Source of the DNA: Yamagishiella unicocca
Lineage: Eukaryota; Chlorophyta; Chlorophyceae; Chlamydomonadales; Volvocaceae
Length of the DNA stretch: 64,000 nucleotides
Reading direction: 5' to 3'
NCBI GenBank assembly: GCA_003116995.1
Contig: BDSL01000127.1
Span: 124,001-188,000, forward strand
Part shown: positions 57,488 through 64,000 of the stretch, piece by piece
How positions within the stretch are numbered: position 1 is the first letter of the stretch
How the letters are laid out: every line of letters starts with the position of its first letter
Notes under the pieces: model-generated
Seen by the model: the letters and a program-made list of their open reading frames with translations, nothing else
Database searches by the model: none
What the model was told of the DNA's origin: nothing
Made by a program: the position numbers and the translations under genes

Positions 57488-60400
57488 ATGGAGCGAAGAG
57501 GCCTACTACTTGTCGAGCGCTTGGCGTACCTAGCGGTGTGTTACATTAAAAGCTATTGTCATACAATTCGCGCCTCCGCAACGCTCACGCACCTTGCGCT
57601 CCTCCTCCTGACGCCATGTCTCGCAGCTGGTGGCCGGCCTGCAATGGAACGTCCTGCGCGAGGGCTACCGCTTCGCCAAGCAGGTCCAGGCCACAGTGAT
57701 GCTCCCGGGGTTGAGGGACGAGGGCCCGCTTCTCGGATCGAACGACCTATCTGACCACCAGTGGCGCAGCTTCCGGGACTCCGCACCAATGCTGGCTGTC
57801 GCCATGGCTGGCTACGTCGGCGTGTCGCGTCTGGTAGGCGATTGGGCTGGGTATGTTGTGAAGTGGGTGACTTCTGGACTTGAACCCGCTTGAGTAGCGT
57901 GTATGCTGAAGGCAGCGGGCCGAAGCGACCGGGGCTCCTAGGGCACTTAACAACGCGCGGTCAGCAATCCCAGCCTGACGTCCTCCATGCCAGCCTGGTA
58001 ATGACAGTCCACACCAAACGCCCTAGCGCGCTGCACCGCTTCATCCCAGCGGCAGAGTGCGCAACCGGCTGCCCAGCGCCCGAGACCTACACGCGAGCCC
58101 TTCCTTCACGCCAAACGGAGGACGTCATCAAGGAGGAAAGCGCCGCGGCAGCTCTCCATGACGTCCTTTCATCGCTAGTTGCGGCAACCGCCTCCAGCGA
58201 TAAATCGCGCGCGTGTACCCGGGTGCTCCCTACAGGCGCGTGCTGCCCCAGGCAGCCGCCAGGCGGTCATGGTAGCAGTGTCCCTGGTGTTCCTGGGTGA
58301 GTGGCCGCGCAGCTGGATTGCTGGGTTTGAGCTCACTACTGCAGAAATTACGGGTCCATGCTGACCCGCGGGTCGGCGCATTTCCCGCCGCGCAGGCGTC
58401 CTGCACGGCGCCTGTGCCGTACACGTCGTGACGCTGGCGCTGGGAGCCTACGCGCTCAGTCGGCGTCTGGCGGGGACGTCGTACGGGTACGGCAGACGTC
58501 GGGCTCCTTGGACCGGGGCTACACGGCTTCCTGGTTGCGTATGCGAAGGCTTCTCAGCATGAGAAGGCTGGTTCTTGGACGATTGTACGTCATATCGTAC
58601 CTCTTGGAGAACTCTAATCTTGGGGGGTGTCACGTTGGCGGCTATCCGCCGTGTTATGACACTTTAGGCTTAAGTTGTTATACTTGGCTCGGAGGCTGAG
58701 CCTACTTAGGACTCGCGCTCGTGGTTCCTGTACCTAGGCTGCTGGGCAACAGGACGACTCGGCACTTCCCACCTGCACTAACACCCCAGCGGCCGCCGCC
58801 CCCAGGCTGCTGGTCGTGTGGTCCTACGCCTGTGGAACGCTCCTGCTGGCTCGCCTGACTGAGGGCCTGCCGTTGGCTTTGGCCAGGTGAGCCCACACTG
58901 CCCCTCGCATCCCGCGCCCCGCGCACCTGCCTTGACCCTGAATCCTACCCTCACATCCCATATTCTTAGCAGCCTAAAGACCTAAACCGCGCCTCTCCCC
59001 TTCCCCGTTGGTGCGCTGCGCGCCCGCCATCCCCATCCATGACGGATCCGACCCCGCAGTCCCTCACTAGCCTCCCTGGACCGCCACCGCGGTATGCTGC
59101 GCTGGCACATCCACTACAACCTGCTGGTGCTGCGCCTCATCTCCTTTGCCTCGGACCTGCACTGGGCCCGAACCGCGAAACGGCCCACAGCGACGGCGGT
59201 GGCGGTGGCGGTGGCGGCGGCCCCCGGCACCGCCAGCCCGGGCCCCGCTCCGCCCGGCGGCGGGAGAGAACCGAACCGAGCCAGCCAGGGCAGTGGTGCC
59301 TCTGGCAGTGGTTTCGGCGCTAGCAGCTTGGAGGCGGAGCTGCGGGTACGTGCTGGGCTGCTGGTGGTCGATGGGAACGCGACCCCATGCTATTAAGTCA
59401 TGAAGCTCAGCTCGATGGAGATGCCGGCGGTCGCGTCCCTTCACGCCCTCGACACTGTCGGGCACCATGACTTACCACCTAGCACTTGGTCTCCATCAAC
59501 ACCAGGATGACAATGTTTGCCCTGCTCGCTTTGACTCGCTTTCCAAAGTACGTAAGTTGACCTTGCCATCACCACATGTCTCACCACTTTCCTTCCTTCC
59601 TTCCACCTGTCGTCAGCTGCGCGTGGAGACTCCCCTACCGCTGCCGTACTACGGTCTGATGCCCTTCCTGGAGTACGTTCTGTACCCGCCGCTGTACGTC
59701 GCGGGTCCGATCATCACCTTCAACAGCTTCGCCTCGCAGCGGTTGGTGTCCCGCATGCCGCAGCTGGGGCCAGCGCAGGTGGGTGGATAGTGAGGAAACA
59801 CGCATACCGTCACGGCACAGTAGGAAGCGAAGATGAATGGTTAAGCAGGTGGGTCGCGTAAACATTAACCGCGTACACCCAATCCGGGTGTCGAAAGCTA
59901 GTAGGGCCAGGATGATGACGAATAACCGCTTTTCGGTAGGCCGAGAGGAATCGTCGTCCACCCCCTCCGTCCGCGTCGCCGTACAGGTCGCCGCTTATGC
60001 GCTGCGTGCCGCCCTGGCGTGGGCATGCCTTGAGGGCCTTACGCACGCGCTGCCGTACAACAGCATCGCCAAGCACCGCGTGCTGGACTGGCTGGCAGCG
60101 CGGAGCGCGGCCGGGGCCGCGGGCGGCTCCTGGCCGACACCGCGGCCGTTGCACTACGCGATCACCGGTTACTGGGTGCTCGTCTTCATGTGGCTCAAGG
60201 TACTGTCGTGCCATTTCCGTAGACGAACGTACGACAGTCCAGTGGTCATCCCCACGTCTCTCCTCGGCAGCGCCCAGCTCCAAATGCCTGATGCTCCCCG
60301 GACGACCCTCGCCCCTCCGCCCACCCGCCACACTGCCCCTCCGCCACACCGCCCCTCCGCCCACCCGCCACACCGCCCCTCCGCCCACACGCCACACTGC

Positions 60401-61854
60401 CCCTCCGCCACACCGCCCCTCCGCCCACACGCCACACTGCCCCTCCGCCACACCGCCCCTCCGCCCACCCACCACACCGCCCCTCCGCCACACCGCCCCT
60501 CCCCCAACCCCGGTCCCCCTGTGCAGCGCAGTTCACCGTCATCTGGCGCTTCTTCCGCGCGGCCGCTCTGGCCGACGGCATCGCACCCCCCGAGAACATG
60601 ACCCGCTGTGTTTGCAACAACTATGACGTCGAGGTGCCCGGGGTGGGGGGGGGAGATCTGGACCGAGCAGCAGAAACGAACGCAAGCTGAGCGGGACCGC
60701 ACGGGGGAAAGGAACGGGGGCAGAGGAGGGCAGGAGTGGCGCGTCTTACGTCGCGCACCGTTCTTGTTCCAGACCGTTTACTTGCTGTCTCCTGGCACGT
60801 CGTAGCATACCCACCCAAACCCACCGACCCGACCCCCCTGATGACGCCACGCCAATAGACCCTTCCACCCCCCTCCTGCCCCCTCCTGCCGCACGCACAA
60901 AACCGCACCAAAGGGCTTTTGGCGCAGCTGGCACGCGTCGTACAACCGCTGGCTGGTGCGCTACATGTACGTCCCGCTGGGCGGCAGCAGGTGGCGGGCC
61001 GCCAACGTGTGGCTCATCTTCACCTTCGTAGCTCTGTGGCATGACTTGGAGTGGCGCCTGCTGGGCTGGGCCTGGCTCATGGCAGCAGCCATCGCGCCGG
61101 AGATGGTGGGTGGGTGGGCTGCGTGCGGGCGTTGTAGACGCCGTACAGTTAGTTAAAGAGTTAACGCTTGCTGCAGGCCTGGAACAGGGCGCTGGGCGCC
61201 GTGGCTGGCTGGTAACATGCGCCCCCAAGCTGGGTCCGTTCGATCCACATCCCGATCCGAATCTCCATCCCCCGCCGCGCCCCGCCGCGCCCTCGATTCG
61301 TCCTCAGGCCGCCAAGGCGCTGGGGCGCAGCGCTGCCGCCCGCCGGTGGCACGGCACGGCTGTCTTTCGGCACGCGTGTGCCCTGGCCGCCGCCTTCAAC
61401 ATCCTGCTGCTGATGGCGGGCAACCTGGTCGGCTTCGTGGTGGGCGTGGATGGCATATGGCCGCTGGCGCGCCAGGTGCGCACACCGGAGGTTCAGTCTG
61501 GACGTAGACCCCGTGGACCACAAGGATAACAACCAACAACAGAACCCGGGGGGAGATGGGTATGGAGAGTCCGGGTATCGCCCACCGTGTTAGCATTTTA
61601 ACGCAGGCCCTCCTTTGACTTGCCTTCTCGTGAACTTACGAGTTACGGCCCTCGGCCCTCAGGTTCTGGGGCAACCTCGCTTTGTGGCGGTGGTGCTGCT
61701 GGCGCTATTCGCTGCCGCGCAGTTGATGTTCTGGAACCGCGAGGTTGAGGCCCGGAGAGCAGCAGCAGCAGCGGCGGCAGTCGGCGGGAGCGGGGGCACG
61801 GGCGCTAGCAAGGCGCCTAACATGCTTTCGCAACAGCTGAGGGCCGCGCCGTAA
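57488..61854 (+). CDS. Gup1/HHAT-like membrane-bound O-acyltransferase
   Basis: Exons: 57488-57535 (tentative first), 57627-57833, 58236-58296, 58396-58486, 58806-58886, 59060-59345, 59506-59547, 59617-59778, 59987-60199, 60532-60633, 60914-61105, 61308-61475, 61663-61854; phases agree, about 615 codons. MBOAT enzymes move acyl chains onto lipids or proteins in the ER membrane. The Gup1-type landmarks are in order: SDHQWRSFRDSAPMLA, RGMLRWHIHYNLLVLRLISF, EYVLYPPLYVAGPIITFNSF, VIWRFFRAAALADGIAPPEN, GFWRSWHASYNRWLVRYMYV then PLGG, and FTFVALWHDLEWRLLGWAWL with the family's catalytic histidine. Yeast Gup1 remodels GPI-anchor lipids; HHAT-like animal relatives are partly inactive. Because the catalytic His is kept, I infer an active enzyme. 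The start codon is uncertain. Confidence 0.85.
60298..60500. repeat. CCGCCACACCGCCCCTCCGC minisatellite in an acyltransferase intron
   Basis: Irregular arrays of cgccacac(t/c)gcccctccgcccac words fill the intron between exons 60199 and 60532. Non-coding; open frames through it are artefacts. Confidence 0.85.
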
Positions 61855-62128
61855 TGCAGCTGGGGCCACTGAACCGGAATGGTGTGGTAGCCTGCGAACG
61901 AACTGGGGTGCTTCGGCGGCGAGAATGCTGTGGGCAGTGCGTCGTGGTCGCATGTAGGGTGCGGCAGGCGGGGGCCACAGAGCTCAAGGGAGGGCGCCCT
62001 CGAGGATTTGGGGGACGGATAGGGCCGTATGCTCGCGGCTCGGGGGCCTCTGAGGGTCTCTCGCCCTCACAGTTAGCGGCGCCAATATGTCAGCACATGG
62101 CATCACAACTGCAGGGCGTCAGTGTCAC

Positions 62129-62133
62129 TGTAA
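62129..62133 (+). promoter_or_regulatory. TGTAA poly(A) signal of the acyltransferase gene
   Basis: Lies 275 nt after the acyltransferase stop codon. The 61855-62401 gap between this gene and the convergent AAA+ gene otherwise holds only 3' untranslated sequence as far as I can see. Confidence 0.5.
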
Positions 62134-62401
62134 CCAGTGCAGATCCTACCCGCAACACCCGCCGTGGTGCGACGTGCTCCGTCGTAACCGCCAACCGTCA
62201 GCTGCCAGATGACCACCATATTCCACGGCATACGTCCTTCCTGCCGCCTCCACAACTTCCACAACCCTCAAAACACATAATCTCCCGGTCGCCCGTTCCA
62301 TCGCCACACGAAACCTCGCCACATCACGAGGGCTACCACTACTTCGCCCGCACGCCCTCCCACCCTGTGGCTACGGTCGGTTAGTGGCGCAGATGCGCCC
62401 G

Positions 62402-64000
62402 CTACTGCTGCCCGCCCGTCAGCCAGGAGGGCAGCGACCTGCCGGCTCCCAGCAGCCGGTTGATGGCACCCGCAGAAGCGGCCTGATGCTGCACCTGCTG
62501 TACGGCGGAGGCCCTCTCCTCCGCTGAGGCCAGGTACTCCGAGAGGGGCGGCAGCGCGTCCTCACGCACCTCCCCCCGGATGATCTGCGGGGCAGGAAGA
62601 GTTCGTTTTTTTAAAGAGGTAGAGGGATTTTAGCAGTGTCAGGCTTTACAAGGGACGATCATGTTGCAGCTTCTTTCGGGTCGTGAAGGGCAAGTACCGT
62701 ACCATCGAAACCAACCGTCCAAACCGATTTACCTCCGCGTGTTTCAAGGCCACAAAGCTACAAACACCTTTCAACTTCCAGCTATGGTGGCAGGCGGAAG
62801 GGCCTCCTCGCTTCCCTCTTCCTGCCTGGTCCGCCAAAGGGTTTCCTCTCCACCCCACCACAACCCACCGCACCTTGGATGCCCAGCGCCTCTCCGTGTG
62901 CTCGCACACGTCCCGCAAGTCGCGGCCGCTCATGCCGGGGGTTCGCTCCGCCAGCTGTGCCAGCTCGGAGTCGCTCAGCTGCTGAGCGTACTGGCGGAGG
63001 ATGAGCTGCCTGGGGGTTCGCGCAGGGGCACGGGGGAGGGGGCCGGGGTAAGACGCGGGCTGCTTCATGAGCTGCCTGAAACCGGTCAGGTGGCGGGTTG
63101 ATCCTTAAACCGTGGCATCCCCACCCGTCAGGGAAACTATGTAAGTAACATTGCAACAGTAATTCACGATGTCACAACTACATTGTGATATTGAAGCTTA
63201 TGATCTATATCCTGGCTTGGCTTGAGGAAGCAAAACCCTGGCGGCCCCACCTGCACGTGGTGTCCGGGAGGTCGAACGTGAGCACCAGGTCGAACCGCGA
63301 CAGCAGCGCCGGGTCCAGGTCGGTTTTGCGGTTGGTGGCGCCGATGACCACCGTGCGCTTGGTGTCAGCGTCGAAGCCCTCCATCTCCCGCAGCAACACA
63401 CTCAGCAGCCGCCTGCTGGCCTCATGCATGCCCCCCGCCTGGCAGGAACCCATGATGGGGGGAATGGGAGGGTGTGGGAGGGATTGTTCTGCTGGGTTCA
63501 GCAAGGATTGGGCTTGACGCCTAAATCCTATGCTTGATATTAAAAATGCGACAGTCAGTTGAAGGGGCCAGTAACTTGCTGATGAATGCGACGGTGGTGG
63601 AGCACAGTGAGGCCGTGGATGCAGGGCGGCAGGCGGCAGGGAGGAACTATTGCGTTACACCCGCCACACACACCTCCCGGTTGCCACCCAGCGCGTCCAG
63701 CTCGTCCAGGAAGATTATGGCGCCGCCCATTGCCTCCGCCGCCTTGAACACTGCACCCAGCTGCTGCTCGCTCTGGCCGTACCACTTGGACAGTACGGCC
63801 TCCAGCGGCAGGTAGATCAGCGGTACGGCAGCCTGGCTGCTGATGACGCGGGCGCTGGTGGTCTTGCCTGGGGGCGGGCGCCGTACGGGCACATGAATCA
63901 TCATCAGGCGGCGGCTCGACCAATGGGCTCCACCGCTGCCAGCCATCCCTGCACCGATGCGTGCATTTGGCCCTAAAAAAATGCCCTCACACGCACACAC
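62402..64000 (-). CDS. AAA+ ATPase, C-terminal part (runs off the window)
   Basis: Exons on the minus strand: 63674-63867, 63251-63438, 62874-63009, 62402-62584; phases agree. More exons lie beyond 64000. The Walker A motif is split: its GKTTSARVIS part begins the exon at 63867. Then SKWYGQSEQQLGAVFKAAEA, Walker B AIIFLDELDALGG, the second region of homology VVIGATNRKTDLDPALLSRF with an arginine-finger-type R, and the helical lid TPGMSGRDLRDVCEHTERR. These place it in the classic AAA clade, close in form to the meiotic-clade and similar remodelling ATPases. The C-terminus (PPLSEYLASAEERASAVQQ to TGGQQ) is short and lacks a recognisable extra domain. Substrate and location unknown. Confidence 0.82.

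Noticed and set aside
60000..60626. Long frames through the acyltransferase intron (His/Pro-rich and Gly/Arg-rich)
   Set aside because: They arise from the CCGCCACAC minisatellite; the conserved protein splices over it in phase.

Overview
The window looks like nuclear DNA of a volvocine or chlamydomonad green alga. The signs are GC-rich genes split into many exons by short GT-AG introns, gtgagt/gtgcgg-type donors, TGTAA-type poly(A) signals, alanine/glycine/glutamine-rich disordered inserts, and above all two genes with a SAND-type VARL (volvocine algal regA-like) domain. The genus cannot be told from the sequence alone. No bacterial operons, rRNA, tRNA or CRISPR were found.

Layout: the 3' exon of an unknown gene (185-325, +); an RCC1-repeat protein (2430-6160, -, 5' end unresolved); a signal peptide peptidase/presenilin-like intramembrane protease (7286-10806, +); a 13 kb repeat block (about 11.0-23.9 kb); a pair of VARL/SAND regulators facing tail to tail (25.7-30.4 kb, +; 35.3-39.6 kb, -) with 4.85 kb between them; an 18-exon armadillo-like gene of about 2,138 codons (43.0-54.6 kb, -); a small SR splicing factor (54.8-56.3 kb, +); a Gup1/HHAT-like membrane-bound O-acyltransferase (57.5-61.9 kb, +); and the 3' part of an AAA+ ATPase gene (62.4 kb to beyond the window, -). 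Exon boundaries were read by hand. In each gene the reading phases agree across all listed introns, which is the main support for the models.

The repeat block is layered. Two head-to-tail copies of a 1,488-bp unit are followed by an inverted copy of the same unit. That inverted copy is split by a hAT-type element (14967-21838) with CAGTG termini and a perfect 8-bp target duplication, TGTGGAAG. The hAT remnant keeps only a zinc-finger fragment and is itself split by a 5.7-kb PIF/Harbinger element (15954-21697) with 29-bp perfect terminal inverted repeats, an intact DDE transposase, a DNA-binding-like repeat protein and a third possible gene.

The host genes do not form a pathway. The point of most biological interest is the VARL pair, because this family contains regA, which controls germ-soma differentiation in Volvox. 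A second recurring pattern is minisatellites that start at or copy 5' splice junctions, seen in the protease, VARL and armadillo genes.
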